From Rhynchopus euleeides (lineage: Eukaryota; Euglenozoa; Diplonemea; Diplonemida; Diplonemidae): a stretch of 64,000 nucleotides of DNA. The position numbers and the translations under genes were made by a program. The notes below the pieces were generated by a model. It saw only the letters and a list, made by a program, of their open reading frames with translations, did not search any database and was not told the DNA's origin. Below, piece after piece: positions 23,986 through 34,116 of this stretch (positions are counted from its first letter, which is position 1; every line of letters starts with the position of its first letter). The stretch is taken from contig OY723237.1 of NCBI GenBank assembly GCA_963210315.1, positions 2,170,001-2,234,000 on the forward strand. Reading direction: 5' to 3'.

Positions 23986-25460
23986 TCACAGGCCAGTGCT
24001 GCCTTGCCTAACACGCCGTCCTTCGCATCCTGGGTGTGGATTGGCGGCTGCTTGTCGCAGAGGCAAATACGGAGACCACCGCGTGTTGCAGGCAGCATCG
24101 CCAGTCAGTAACCAGCCATCGGAACACTTGCCGAGCGAATCGATCGGGCCGACAGGGGTTACCCGACTGCTACCGAGAGTCCTGAGACGGTGCCGAAACG
24201 AATCGAAGTTTTTCATCCATACTGGACCCGCTGTCATGCACTTCCCGCACAACGATATGACATTGTATTGCAAGAGGGTACACGAAGATTCTTGCGGGGT
24301 CGTTGCCGAAACTGGCGCGGGGGCATAGGTTGCCAGCTCGAACACCATCAGGTCCCTCTCCCGGAAACGAGCAGATGTTGTCCTGGCCCGCAATTTCCTC
24401 TCCCCATTCTCCCTCTCGAACGCTTCGTCGGAGAGAGCAAATAGGTGGCAGTTCTGAGGATCCTGAGGGTCCTGAGGCATTCAAGGCAGGGTACTCCCTT
24501 CTCCATTCTTTTACACTCTTTGGGGGTCTTCGCTGAGTCGTTATCCTTCGTCAATCTTCGTCAGTTTTCAGCCAATTCAACAGGAAAGGCACCAAAATGC
24601 ACTGACGATCACCCCGTAGCGAAGACCCCCTTTGAAAAGTGTCACAATCAGATGTGGTCAACCGTTACGGCACTGCCGATGGGACTCTCGTCCTCCTCGT
24701 CCTCGCTTGCATCGGGATGCTCGGGTCCAGCGGGTCCAGCGGGGTCAGCATCCTTGTCGTTGTCACTCACGGCGACGTTGAGGCACGCCCACTGGTCGGG
24801 CTTCTTTGTCACCACCGCCTGCCTCATCACCGCGTTCACCAACTGGATGTCGATGGTCACGACACCCTGCCCCTGCGTTGCCTGTGGTGTTGCCCCCACC
24901 GCCACAATGAACGTTCGGGCGTGCAGACCATTCGGAACCTCGCTCTTGTAGGGCAGGTCCCTCATGACCGTGACAGTCATGACCGATCCGTCGTTCGGGA
25001 TCAGTTGTTTATCAGCTGCCTTCGAAGAAGTACTGCCCACCGCGCTCTGAGCGGTGGGTAGCCTCTTCATATCGGTTCCCAGCACCTCATCCGAGCACCC
25101 CGCTTCCGTCAGCACCTCGTACTCGGACGAGTTCTTGTCGGCGCTCGTGAGGCGCTTCATGCCGCTCCGACGCGTGTTGCCAGAGACACGCATGGAGTAG
25201 ACTGCGGGCAGTGTCTTGGCCTTGTTCTTGTCGGCCTCTTCACTCTGTGTCAGCTTCCTGCCCCACTCCTTGTCAGTGGGTGGTGCGATGGCTTTTCAAA
25301 CAGCGCCGCGAGGCTGCTGTGAAACAGCTCGCCGCCCTTCCGCTTTTCAATGTAAAGCTTGACGAAGGAGAGCAGGGTGTTGGGCCCTGCGTCCTTCTCC
25401 TCCACACCACCCTTGGCGGCCCTTCGACGCCTTCTGCGTGGCCTGGGATGATGCAGACCT
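23986..25460 (-). pseudogene. Broken gene inside inverted-repeat element
   Basis: Minus-strand reading shows three protein-like pieces in different frames. First (about 25460-25300): a segment with DAGPNTLLSFVKLYIEKR. Second (about 25310-24648): a segment with DKEWGRKLTQSEEADKNK that runs through to VTVDHI and a TGA. Third, beyond the nested mini-element (about 24470-23986): a segment with FERENGERKLRARTTSA. A frameshift separates pieces one and two; a stop and the nested insertion separate two and three. The family is not recognised. An acidic Ser/Glu/Asp-rich stretch closes piece two. Confidence 0.5.
24522..24630 (+). mobile_element. Mini TIR element (GGGGGTCTTCGCT family), copy 1
   Basis: 109 bp with 13-bp terminal repeats GGGGGTCTTCGCT and AGCGAAGACCCCC, flanked by TTT on both sides. 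The interior words CTTCGTCAATCTTCGTCAG and CACCAAAATGCACTGACG are shared with five other copies. It is nested in the 23.5-25.9 kb element and therefore younger than it. Confidence 0.88.
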
Positions 25461-25974
25461 CCTCGACACTTTTTTGGGATACCACCAGGGGGAGGGACCC
25501 GGTGTGAGGCACTTGAGTGCGTCCAGGTGGGCAGGGAACCTGGGCAGGGGGCCTCATTTTTTTTGGTAATTTTGGGCCAATTTTGACCATTTTCCCCTTG
25601 TGTCCAACATGATTCAAGCTTCGACTTCTTTCTCGACTCGGGGTATGGTTGAACCCTTTTGACCCATACTTTCCACAACGGCCGGAGAGAGTCCGGAATA
25701 TGCGAATTGTTCCCCCTGCTTGGCCACTCAACATGTTCCCCCCGGTTAAAATGGGTGAAAATGACCTGGTCATGACCAGGTATGACATGGTCATGACCAG
25801 GTCATACCTGGTCATGACCAGGTCAGATTTGGTCATGACCTGGTCAGATTTGGACCTGGTCAAAACCTGGTCAGTCAGCTGACCAGGCCACCGTGTCGGG
25901 ATGGGGGGGGGGTCACGAGGTGGTACTTTCACCCAATTGATGTTCCCCAGTAATAGGTGTAAATGGGCACCCCA

Positions 25975-26880
25975 TGGCCAAAATGACCCCATCGCGATCC
26001 GCACAGATTCCAAACGTTCAAAAGAACGGGTTTTTGGAAAATCCGAGGACACACCATCAAAGTGACCCCACTGTGATCCGCACAAATTCCAAACGTTCAA
26101 AAGAAAGGGGTTTTGGAATACCCGAGGAGGGGGTCCCGCTGGGTGGGGTGGGGTGTCATGGTGTGTGTCACCCAGTCACCCTTCACCCATAACCAGCCCC
26201 TGAACCAGACCGCTTTTTCATGGGTGAAGCTGGGCACCTAGACCCACAGTGTGACCCCACTACGATCCGCAAAAGTTTCAAACGTTCAAAAGAACGGGGT
26301 TTTGGAACACTCGTGGAGGGGGTCCCGCTGGGTGGGTGGGCTGGCTGACTCTCGGCCCCCCTCTCGGCCGTGTGGCTACCTCAGTCACTTTCTCTTCGGA
26401 CCAGCCCCTGAACCAGAGTCACATTTCATGGACGATGTTTGTCACATAGACCTATAAAATGACCCACTACGATCCGCAAAAGTTTCAAACGTTCAAAAGA
26501 ACGGGGTTTTGGAACACCTGAGGAGGGGGTCCCGCTGGGTGGGTGGCTGGGTGGGGTGGCATGGTGTGTTACTCCCAGTCACCTTCACCCATGACCAGCC
26601 CCTGAACCAGAGCCACATTTCATGGACAAAGCTTGTCACCTAGACCTACAAAGTGACCCCACTACGATGCGCACAGATTCCAAATATTCAAAAGAACGGG
26701 GTTTCGGAACACCCGAGGAGGGGGTCCCGCTGGGTGGGTGGGCTGGCTGACTCTCGGCCTCCCATCACAGTCTCCTATGACCAGCCCCTGAACTAGACCC
26801 ACATTTCATGGGTGAAGCTTGGCACCTAGACCCACAGTGTGACCCCACTACGATCCGCACAGAGCCCAAAGAGTGCAATG
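25975..26880 (+). repeat. Satellite-like tandem repeat, forward block
   Basis: Units of about 190-205 bp. The core is TGACCCCACTACGATCCGC, then TTCAAAAGAACGGGGTTTTG, a GAGGAGGGGGTCCCGCTGGG segment and CAGCCCCTGAACCAGA. Core starts lie near 26051, 26251, 26457, 26652 and 26839, with a partial unit near 25983. Units diverge by scattered substitutions. Fragments occur at about 2326 and 46690. Confidence 0.85.
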
Positions 26881-26911
26881 GAAGGGGTCAATCGCGATTC
26901 CGCACTTTTGG

Positions 26912-27098
26912 GTCACTTTCAGGTGATGTCAGGTCCCTGGAGTGACTGCAGATAGCCCATTTTCAGGGTGGGAGCCCTACTCGTACGTCACCCAGATTCA
27001 GCCCAAACCCGTGCACCCAGGGCGCACGGTCGCCGGGAGCGCGCGGGCACCCGGAAACAGGTCGCATTTGCGCGCGCTGCCTGCACCCTGCACGCCAG

Positions 27099-27136
<38 letters not shown>
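26912..27136 (+). repeat. Inverted-pair repeat R-F, copy 1, with 38-base C run
   Basis: The segment from TCACTTTCAGGTGATGTCAG to CACCCTGCACGCCAG matches the complement of 35872-36062. Both copies end against a long C/G homopolymer; here C runs from 27099 to 27136. The open frames across it are not gene-like. Confidence 0.8.
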
Positions 27137-27137
<1 letters not shown>

Positions 27138-27264
27138 ACCATAGCTTCCGATAAGAATCCGACCCCCGGACCCCTCCGACCCCCGACCCCCCCTTAGCAA
27201 AACTACCCCCCCCTCCCAAAAAATCTCAGGGGTTTCCCGAGGAAACGCGGTTCCCCCCTCTCCT
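27137..27264. other. GACCCCC-rich low-complexity DNA
   Basis: Tandem CCGACCCCC words with no gene. The same composition recurs at 27380-27560 and 27950-28015. Confidence 0.7.
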
Positions 27265-27885
27265 GCGTTGTTTGGGCTCCGTGCGGATCGTAGTGGGGTC
27301 ACTTTGTTGGTGTAGGTGCCACAGAACACCTCTGAAATGCGGATGTGGTTCCTTGAGAAAAGGGGGGTTGGAACCTCGGGGGTCGGAATCCGACCCCCGA
27401 CCCCCCGACCCCCCATTTTTCGGGGGTCGGAGGGGGTCGGGGCTATATCCCGACCCCCCATTCTTGCGGGGGTCAGGATCCGGAAGATGGGGGGTCTGAA
27501 ACAGTGGTCAAACTCGGGTCGGAATTTTCGCGTTTTTTCTCGGGGGTCGTAGATGGGGGTCGGAAACTAGGGGTTGGAATATGGGGCGGTCCCCCCTCCC
27601 GACCCCCCACACGGGGTTTTCAGAACCCCGTTCTTTGGACTATTTGGAGTTTGTGCAGATCGTAGTGGGGTCATTTCGTGGGTCTTGGGACCAAGCTTCA
27701 ACAACGAAACATGGGTCTGGTCCAGGTACTGTCATGGGAGGACGTGACCGGGAGGCACACCAGGCCACCCCCACCACCCACCCAGCGGGACCCTCCCGAC
27801 CCCCTCCTCGGGTTTTTCAAAAACCCGTTCTTTTGAATATTTGGAGTTTGTGCGGATCGCAGTGGGGTCATTTTTGACATGGGGT
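27265..27885 (-). repeat. Satellite-like tandem repeat, reverse block
   Basis: Three copies of the 26-kb satellite core on the minus strand (GCGGATCGTAGTGGGGTCA near 27290, variants near 27660 and 27858) are interleaved with GGGGGTCGG-rich DNA. Together with the forward block this forms a large imperfect inverted repeat. Confidence 0.75.
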
Positions 27886-28624
27886 GCCTATTCACACCCC
27901 TTATTGGTGGTCCCCATCCAGGCCACATTCCTTAGGAAATAGTAAGGCGACCCCCTCCGACCCCCCCTCCCGACCCCCGACCCCCGACCCCTGCGACCCC
28001 CGACCCCCGCTTATCGGAAGCTATGCCCCCGACGTTCACGACCCCCCAGAAAATTACCCCAGCCCCTGCCCCCCCCCCTGCTCTTCACCCTTTTTCTGAG
28101 GGGTTTGTAGAAGGGTGGGGACGGGCGGGGCAGTGTGTCAGGAAGGTTTTCGAATCGACATGTCGCAACGCGCCGATTGCAGAAAATGTTCAAATTTTTG
28201 CTCAGAATCTGTCTTATCGAAAGGGCACTGTCCTCCCCCTCCCCGCCCTTCTTCTGCCGGTTCACCCCCCAAAAACACACACGGCACGCCGGTAGTTTAG
28301 TGGGCTACCGCACTGGCATCGCCTTGCATCCCCTCTCCCCTGGGCGACCCTCTCCCCTTGGGCTGCAACATGGGTGCCCGAGCCCTCTACAAACACACCA
28401 CACACACCGCACCACGCCACACAGAAACACAGCCACACGGCAACACACCCTTTTACAGGCACTGCACCACCTCTCGCCGCGAGAAGCCAGAGCGCCTCTG
28501 GTGGGGGCCCGAGGTGCAAAACCTACACTAAAACAAAAGGCCCACCGCGTGTGGACGCGGCAGGTGGGTGGGCAGGCGTGACCACCAGACCTCCCCACAC
28601 ACCCCCTGCCCCAGCCCACGCAAA
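27886..28624. other. Spacer and 5' flank of Dus gene
   Basis: No gene. GACCCCC-rich DNA ends near 28015. A tRNA-like phrase at 28287-28320 was examined and not accepted. The Dus start is preceded by CACACACCCCCTGCCCCAG, a possible acceptor 11 bp before the ATG. Confidence 0.5.
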
Positions 28625-29941
28625 ATGGACGCGATGTGGGAGGGGAAGGATGAGGCTGTGTCGCTCCATGTCGCTCCGATGGTGGATGTGTCGACACAGT
28701 ACTTCCGATATTTCATGAGGCTTCTGTCGCGGAGGGTGGTGCTCTGGACCGAGATGATAAAAGACGAAGCCATCGTGCACAGCACGGGCGACGCGCGCAA
28801 GATGCAGTGGCTGGCAGGGCGGCACGACTCGGAGCAGCCGGTGGTATTCCAGCTCGGCGGGTCGGACCCGCAGACCCTGGCCCAGGCGGCGGAAATCGTT
28901 GCGACTTACGGATATGACGAGATCAACCTCAACGTCGGGTGCCCCTCCAACAGGGTTGCGTGCCGCGGTGAGTTTGGCGCCTCACTGATGCTCCGCCCAG
29001 AGCTGGTCCGCGACTGCATCCACGCAATGCAGCGCAGGGTGCAGATCCCCGTCACGGTAAAGACACGCCTTGGCGTCGACAACCACGACACCCCTGAGTT
29101 CACCCGCCGGTTTATCGACACCGTCGCGCAGGGGGGGTGCCGCCGATTCTATATGCACGCCAGGAAGGCCTGGCTCAGCGGGCTCTCCCCTGCGGAAAAC
29201 CGCACCGTCCCCCCTCTGGACTACACCAGGGTGCACGACCTGTGCCGCCACCGGCCTGACCTCCTCTTCTGCCTCAACGGGGGCATCTCCACGCTGGATG
29301 ACGCGTGCCGCGAGCTGCGGGCAGGCCCGGCGAACCTCACAGGCGCCATGATGGGGCGGGCGGCTATCAACAACCCTGCGCTGTTTGCGCGTGCCGACGA
29401 GCTGTTCTTCGGCGAGCCGGGGCACGCCCCAGGGAGCAGGGCGGAGGCCCGGAGAGGGGTGTTGCGGGACTACGCGAGTTTCCTGGAGGCGGTGCGCCCG
29501 GTGCAGGAGGGTGGCATGGTGTCGTCCGGGCAGTCGATGGCGTGTCTGAAGCCAGTTGCGGGGCTGTTCCACGGCTTCCCGGGGGCCCGCCTGGTGTCGC
29601 GCCTCATCGAAGACAGGGCGCGTGTCCCGGAGTGGCGTGCGCGCGGCGTCACGTCCATCCTCGAGGGCATCCTCGCCGAGGTGGAGGCACGCCACCCCCA
29701 GGTCATGGCTCAGCCCTTTGCCGACGCGCTGCCGCAGGGGAACAACAGGCTCGGCTGTGCCGGAGGTGGTGGTGATGCTGCTGCTGCTGCTGCCCCCGCC
29801 GTTGATGGGAGAGGTGTCGCAGCCCCGGCGGTGTTGGATGCGGCGGTGGCGCCGGTTCCAGCTGCGCGGGAGGTGGCGGGGGCGGGCCGGGAAGAAGAGG
29901 GGGCGGAGGAGGAGGAGGGGGAGGCTGTTGGCGTGAAGTAG
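28625..29941 (+). CDS. tRNA-dihydrouridine synthase, DusA type
   Basis: An FMN-dependent enzyme that reduces uridines in the tRNA D-loop using NADPH. The protein is 438 aa. The TIM-barrel core spans residues about 12-320, with APMVDVSTQYFR at the FMN-binding start and the catalytic-cysteine motif NVGCPS (C106), followed by GEFGASLM as in DusA. TVKTRLGVD, FYMHARKAWLSGLSP and LNGGISTLDD match the phosphate- and flavin-binding loops. The last 70 residues or so are a low-complexity Gly/Ala/Glu tail absent from bacterial DusA. In eukaryotes DusA homologues are known mainly from plants, algae and protists. Single exon. The upstream in-frame GTG segment has no coding character, so ATG 28625 is chosen. 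Confidence 0.93.
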   Translation: MDAMWEGKDEAVSLHVAPMVDVSTQYFRYFMRLLSRRVVLWTEMIKDEAIVHSTGDARKMQWLAGRHDSEQPVVFQLGGSDPQTLAQAAEIVATYGYDEINLNVGCPSNRVACRGEFGASLMLRPELVRDCIHAMQRRVQIPVTVKTRLGVDNHDTPEFTRRFIDTVAQGGCRRFYMHARKAWLSGLSPAENRTVPPLDYTRVHDLCRHRPDLLFCLNGGISTLDDACRELRAGPANLTGAMMGRAAINNPALFARADELFFGEPGHAPGSRAEARRGVLRDYASFLEAVRPVQEGGMVSSGQSMACLKPVAGLFHGFPGARLVSRLIEDRARVPEWRARGVTSILEGILAEVEARHPQVMAQPFADALPQGNNRLGCAGGGGDAAAAAAPAVDGRGVAAPAVLDAAVAPVPAAREVAGAGREEEGAEEEEGEAVGVK

Positions 29942-30240
29942 TCCCGGAGAGGATGGTTTGTGGTGTGGCGGTGCGTTATGTGCTTTTTTGGAAGGGCGGG
30001 AATATATCATGTCGGGGTGTCGTGATTTGTTTTTGGTTTTGTAATTTTTTTTTGCTCGTTCCGAGCAGGTGTATTTCTAGTGGGGGATGAGGATGAGTCT
30101 TTTTGGCATCCGCCCTTTTTCCGGTTTTTTTCCAGCCAAAACCAGGTTTTTTTTCCAGCAAAAAACCGTTTTTTTCCAGCCAAAATACCAGTTTTTTTCC
30201 AGCTAAAACCGGGTTTTTTCCAGCCAAGAGCCCAGACGTT
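29942..30240. other. Spacer with TTTTTTCCAGC repeats
   Basis: Between 30110 and 30230 the phrase TTTTTTCCAGCCAAAACC recurs about five times at 22-29 bp spacing. Single related phrases lie near 30690-30740 and 61325. No gene. Confidence 0.6.
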
Positions 30241-30289
30241 CACTACCGTGGCCTCCGGCGGCTGGGGGGCTCCGCCCCCCAGACCCCCC
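30241..30289 (+). repeat. GC-palindrome repeat R-D, copy 1
   Basis: CACTACCGTGGCCTCCGGCG followed by a perfect hairpin CTGGGGGG-CTCC-GCCCCCCAG and ACCCCCC. Further copies lie at 30416-30465, 46272-46322 and 46527-46578. Confidence 0.85.
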
Positions 30290-30415
30290 TGTGGCGGATA
30301 TCTCGTACCCAAGTCCTTCGATTCCCATCAGGTCAGGGGATCCAACAGCTCCAGTAGCCTCAGGAGGACCCAGCCAACAACACACAGAATCTGTACGCCC
30401 ACACTGAACAGATGT

Positions 30416-30465
30416 TCACTACCGTGGCCTCCGGCGGCTGGGGGGCTCCGCCCCCCAGACCCCCC
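30416..30465 (+). repeat. GC-palindrome repeat R-D, copy 2
   Basis: Identical core to the copy at 30241-30289, preceded by GATGTTCACT. Confidence 0.85.
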
Positions 30466-30760
30466 GTGTAGCGTGTGTCTGCCCGTCTAGTAACCGCAGC
30501 AAGTCCTTGGGCTGTTTCAGCTGTGGCATATCAGGGGGTTCGTCGGAATAACGGTCCTGAAAGCCGTTTTTTGGGGGTTTTCCTCCAGCACCCGAGTATG
30601 GCGCGAGCGGGAGGAATCGTGGAAGGAACCCATTTGGTACAAGACCAAGGGCCCCACACTGGGGAGGAGGGACATTGGGTACCATTTTTAGCTGGAAAAA
30701 AGCGGGGATGAATCGGGGATTTTTGGCTGGGAAGACCGGGGATTAAAAATACACCTGGTT
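30466..30760. other. Spacer without recognisable gene
   Basis: Short open frames on both strands; nothing recognised. Confidence 0.4.
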
Positions 30761-30952
30761 CCGAGCGACGAAGCGTTAGCGAAGTCGCGAAGTAACGAAG
30801 CAAATCGTGCGGCTGAAGCTTTAGGATTATCGCCTTCATGCCACTTCACAGGGCCTCATCACAGCCTTGAGAGTGTGCTCAAAGTAGTCCGGAACTGTTC
30901 TCCTACAGTTGCTGGGCAGGGGTGTCTTCATTAGAGCGAAATGAGTGCGATT
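30761..30952 (+). repeat. Dispersed repeat R-A, copy 2
   Basis: Matches 3976-4188 from GAGCGACGAA to GTGCGATTT, including the CGAAG words and CTTCATGCCACTTCACAGGG. Confidence 0.75.
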
Positions 30953-31377
30953 TCTTCTTCTTCTTCTCAGCAAAGGCCCCCCCCTCGCTCCAAAAAAATG
31001 GAAAATTCAAAAATAAAGTACAACAGCTGTGCATCAGCTGTCTAGCCTGCCGTGCCTTCCCCCCTCCCCTCCTAGTGTCGGGTTCTCAAATCAGGAAGGG
31101 CCACAGCCAGGGCACGTCTGCCCTCGTCTGCTTGGCACTGTGGTCAGATCTGCCTCCTCCTAACCCCGAGAGCGGATCGCCTGTTGGGATTTTGTTGAAA
31201 AGCGCGCGCGATGCCTCGTCGCCTGTCGGCTGTATCGCACCCCTCCCCACCCCACCCGGCCCAAACCCGTGGAACCGCTTCTGTGCACTGCTTCGCCACC
31301 ACAGTGATGTTCTGCTCGTGGTAGTTTCAATCCGCACCACCTCCTGCAGCACATAGGGGGGCAGGGGCAGAAGGGTG
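30953..31377. other. Spacer and 5' flank of DUF4116 gene
   Basis: No gene. Ends with CACCTCCTGCAG and GGGGCAG shortly before the ATG, which could be acceptor sites. Confidence 0.4.
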
Positions 31378-32475
31378 ATGGAGGTGTTTCTGGTGGACGC
31401 GATGACCGGGGTGCAGCACCCTGCATGCGTTGGTCTTGACGACAGTCCTGCCACAGTGAGGGAGGTTGCACGCCAGGCGTTCAGCTACCCCGCTGGTGTG
31501 GAGGCGGCTGACCTGCAGCTGTCTGTGGGCGGGCGCAGGGTGTGCGACGACGATTCGCTGAGCAGCAACGCGGGTGTTGAAGGCGGGTGTGTGATTGACG
31601 TGCAGCTGCTGCCCCAGCGATACATTGATGCGATTCGCAGCGGGAGCAAAAAGCCGTGGGAGGTGCCGCTGTGGGTTTTGGAGCCGGGGGGCTTCTTCGA
31701 TGCTCTTGACTTGCTCCACAGCGGGTCCTTCCCGTTGCGAGACGCGCACCACACCGTGAAGGCCAATCGTGACATTGTCTTGGCTGCGGTGAACAACCGT
31801 CCCAAGTCCGTCCAGTTCGCAGACAGCACCCTGAAAGCCGACCGCGACATCCTTCTTGCCGCAGTGCAGTCGAGTGGCTGGTTTCTTCAGCATGCGGCTG
31901 ATTCTCTGAGGGCTGACCGCGGGCTCGTGCTCGCCGCAGTCCAAAAAGACGGCAGGGCGATTCGGCTTGCAAGCCCTGCACTGAGGTGCGATCGTGAGAT
32001 TATTTTCGCTGCGGTGACATGTAATTGCGATGCCATCCTGGACACTGATGATTCCCTGAAGGCTGACCGCGACTTCGTCCTTGCTGTGGTGCAACACAAC
32101 GGGCGGTTCCTGTGTCATGCAGACGAACCTCTCAAGGCCGACCGCGAGGTCGTCCTCGCTGCAGTCCAGAATCAGGGCGCGGCTCTGGGGCACGCTGCCG
32201 ATTTCCTGAAAAGCGACCGTGAAATTGTTCTTGCTGCAGTGCAAAATAACGGCTGGTCCTTGCGGCACGCAGACACCGCCCTGAAAGCCGACCGTGAAAT
32301 TGTTCTTGCGGTGGTGCAAAATGAAGGCTGTGCCTTGCGGCTCGCAGACACCACCCTGAAATCCGATCGTGAGATCGCTCTTGCTGCGGTGCAGAATCAG
32401 CGCCACGCCCTGCGGTTCGTGGACGCATCGATCCGGGCGGAGATTTCCTGTCCACCACGCCCGATGACAACCTGA
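31378..32475 (+). CDS. DUF4116-repeat protein with ubiquitin-like N-terminus
   Basis: A 365-aa protein. Residues 1-80 (MEVFLVDAMTGVQHP, then DLQLSVGGRRVCDDDSLSS) have a ubiquitin-like beta-grasp pattern. From about residue 130 come nine consecutive 25-residue repeats of the form xREIVLAAVQxxGxALxxAD, with lengths kept exactly constant; this is the DUF4116 signature. DUF4116 arrays are known from protists and some large DNA viruses; their molecular role is unknown, though the repeats look like protein-interaction modules. Single exon, no signal peptide or membrane segment. The last repeat breaks off into a short divergent tail (SCPPRPMTT), so an undetected 3' exon or a frameshift is possible. 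ATG 31378 is the first ATG in frame. Confidence 0.88.
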   Translation: MEVFLVDAMTGVQHPACVGLDDSPATVREVARQAFSYPAGVEAADLQLSVGGRRVCDDDSLSSNAGVEGGCVIDVQLLPQRYIDAIRSGSKKPWEVPLWVLEPGGFFDALDLLHSGSFPLRDAHHTVKANRDIVLAAVNNRPKSVQFADSTLKADRDILLAAVQSSGWFLQHAADSLRADRGLVLAAVQKDGRAIRLASPALRCDREIIFAAVTCNCDAILDTDDSLKADRDFVLAVVQHNGRFLCHADEPLKADREVVLAAVQNQGAALGHAADFLKSDREIVLAAVQNNGWSLRHADTALKADREIVLAVVQNEGCALRLADTTLKSDREIALAAVQNQRHALRFVDASIRAEISCPPRPMTT

Positions 32476-32871
32476 TGATGAAGCCTGCTGCTCTCCCAGG
32501 AGGACCCCTCAACGTGTACACGGATGGATCGCTGATGGTGTCTATTTCCGGTCAAAAAAAGATAAGGCTGTTTGGTGTACCTGAAATCCCGTATATACCG
32601 TACGAAAGAACTACGAAATACGGGGTAGGGAGTCGTTTTTTATTTTGGGTGTCACTTTTTTTTGGAGGGTATTTTTGGGTGGGTGTCTTCAGTGTTTGAG
32701 GTGACCCAACAAGCCCAGGGTGCGATGCAGCAAACAGACGAGTCATGTCCCGCTGATATCACCTCACAAAATCGCCTTGCTACCACTTCAGCATCCACAC
32801 ACCTACGACACATGACACGCCCAGCAGATCAGTTCTACCAGCATCCCTAAGGATGGAAGCTACCAAAACTG
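32476..32871. other. Spacer without recognisable gene
   Basis: T-rich at 32630-32700 and includes ACGAAATACGGG, which also occurs near 33890. No gene. Confidence 0.45.
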
Positions 32872-33410
32872 ATGAAGAAACTTCCCGGGCTCACATTTCA
32901 GGTTTCTACGGGAAGTGCCTGCACAGACCGGCGTGTTTCAAATGAGCCCTTTCCACAGGAGCTCACGATGGTGGGGGTGGAGGCAGCTGTGAGGGAGGCC
33001 GGCTACGAGATGAAGCGCCCTCTGCTCTGTGTTCTGCGGGGCAACTTACTGGAGACAACGGAGACACTGCCTCTGGACGAAGCCATGAGGCAGTGTTTTT
33101 GTGTCAACACCTTCGCACTTTATTTTGATAACAAGGCAGCTGCCTTGTTTTCAAAATATGATGCGAAGGTGCTGAAGCGCTCTTCAAGCATGGCACCGAC
33201 AAGGTGAAGACCCTCCTCAAGTCAGCAAGGTCTCCCAGCCTGTGGAGGCCCAAGCCTGCAGCAAAGAAGGCTGCCAAGAAGCCGGCTGCTCAGGCAGCCA
33301 GTATCAATCCCCCTTGCAAAGAGGCGCCTTGTTGGAGACCCCCCGCAGCGCCGAGCGCCACGGACAGTGCGGTGGCAACCCTCCTCGACTTCCTGATGCC
33401 ACAGGCCTAG
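32872..33410 (+). pseudogene. Frameshifted hypothetical gene
   Basis: The frame from ATG 32872 reads 111 aa (including REAGYEMKRPLLCVLRGNLL) and stops at 33207. In another frame the sequence from about 33175 continues naturally as AEALFKHGTDKVKTLLKS, then a Lys/Ala/Pro-rich tail (PAAKKAAKKPAAQAA), to a stop at 33410. A single-base change near 33175 would join them. No domain recognised. It may be a pseudogene, a sequencing error or a very short intron. Confidence 0.4.
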
Positions 33411-34116
33411 AAGTCACGTACAGTCCATTCCGCCAGCACAGCAACCAGCCTGGATCCCAGTGCGTGGTTTGTTGATCAGAATTGTTGTTGTTCATGTTCT
33501 TTGCATGATTCACAGAATCAGCCGAGGCGAATGGTGGCTTTGTTGCTCACCTGTGGCGGTCTTGTTGACTGGTGTACTGCAGTCGTGGGTCGGCGGGCCG
33601 TGGCTTGGCGGTGGCGGTCGTCCCGCCCCGCGTGGGCGATCCCAGGCCCCCTTCCCCAACATGCTGCTGCTTTTGATGATTTACGTGGTATTGTGTGAGC
33701 AAGGCGGGTTCTGTCAGGACGGTGTATGTTGCCGGGGGGGGCGTGGGGCTGCCATTGAGTTGCACGGAGTGCATCAGTGCGTGCATTCTTCCCGGCGCGC
33801 GAAGCGCGCCGGGAAAAAAATGCACCGCTCCAGTCGTCAAAAAAGCAGGGGAAAAAACGACACCCCTACCACTAAAATCCTTACGAAAGAAGTACGAAAT
33901 ACGGGATGTCAATTACACCACTGTTGTTTGCGCGCCCAACCCAGAAGCACAGGAAGTACGCTAATACAATGCACCACCCACCCCCCCGCTGCTCTCACCT
34001 GCAAAACCACTTTGCAAAAAACCCGCTTTGTGTCAGGGGCCTTACTCGCACGCCCTGCACGCCCCCACCCCAAAGGCACACCACAATGCACTTGCCCGGG
34101 TAACCCCCACCCCCCA
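33411..34116. other. Spacer and 5' flank of kinase gene
   Basis: The kinase frame is open upstream to 33460 but lacks coding character there. A GGCGCGCGAAGCGCGCC hairpin lies at about 33795-33811. Confidence 0.5.

Larger units (their letters stand above)
23545..25895. mobile_element. 2.35-kb inverted-repeat element (CACGGTGG ends)
   Basis: Starts CACGGTGGCCTGGTCAG and ends in the complement, CTGACCAGGCCACCGTG. It is flanked by TC on both sides (23543-23544 and 25896-25897). The terminal inverted repeats extend about 290-340 bp (23545-23835 against 25560-25895). They begin with direct and inverted copies of ACCTGGTCATGACC and continue with unique sequence such as GTGGAAAGTATGGGTCAAAA. The interior holds a decayed minus-strand gene and one nested mini-element at 24522-24630. 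No transposase was recognised, so it is probably non-autonomous and has captured or lost its gene. Confidence 0.85.

Noticed and set aside
28285..28380. tRNA-like phrase GCCGGTAGTTTAGTGGGCTA
   Set aside because: It resembles an A box, but no anticodon arm, no T-arm GGTTCRA motif and no matching acceptor stem could be drawn within tRNA length.
33460..34116. N-terminal extension of the kinase
   Set aside because: The frame is open, but composition differs, it opens with GTG-like non-ATG codons, and it contains hairpin and spacer DNA; ATG 34117 begins the coding signature.
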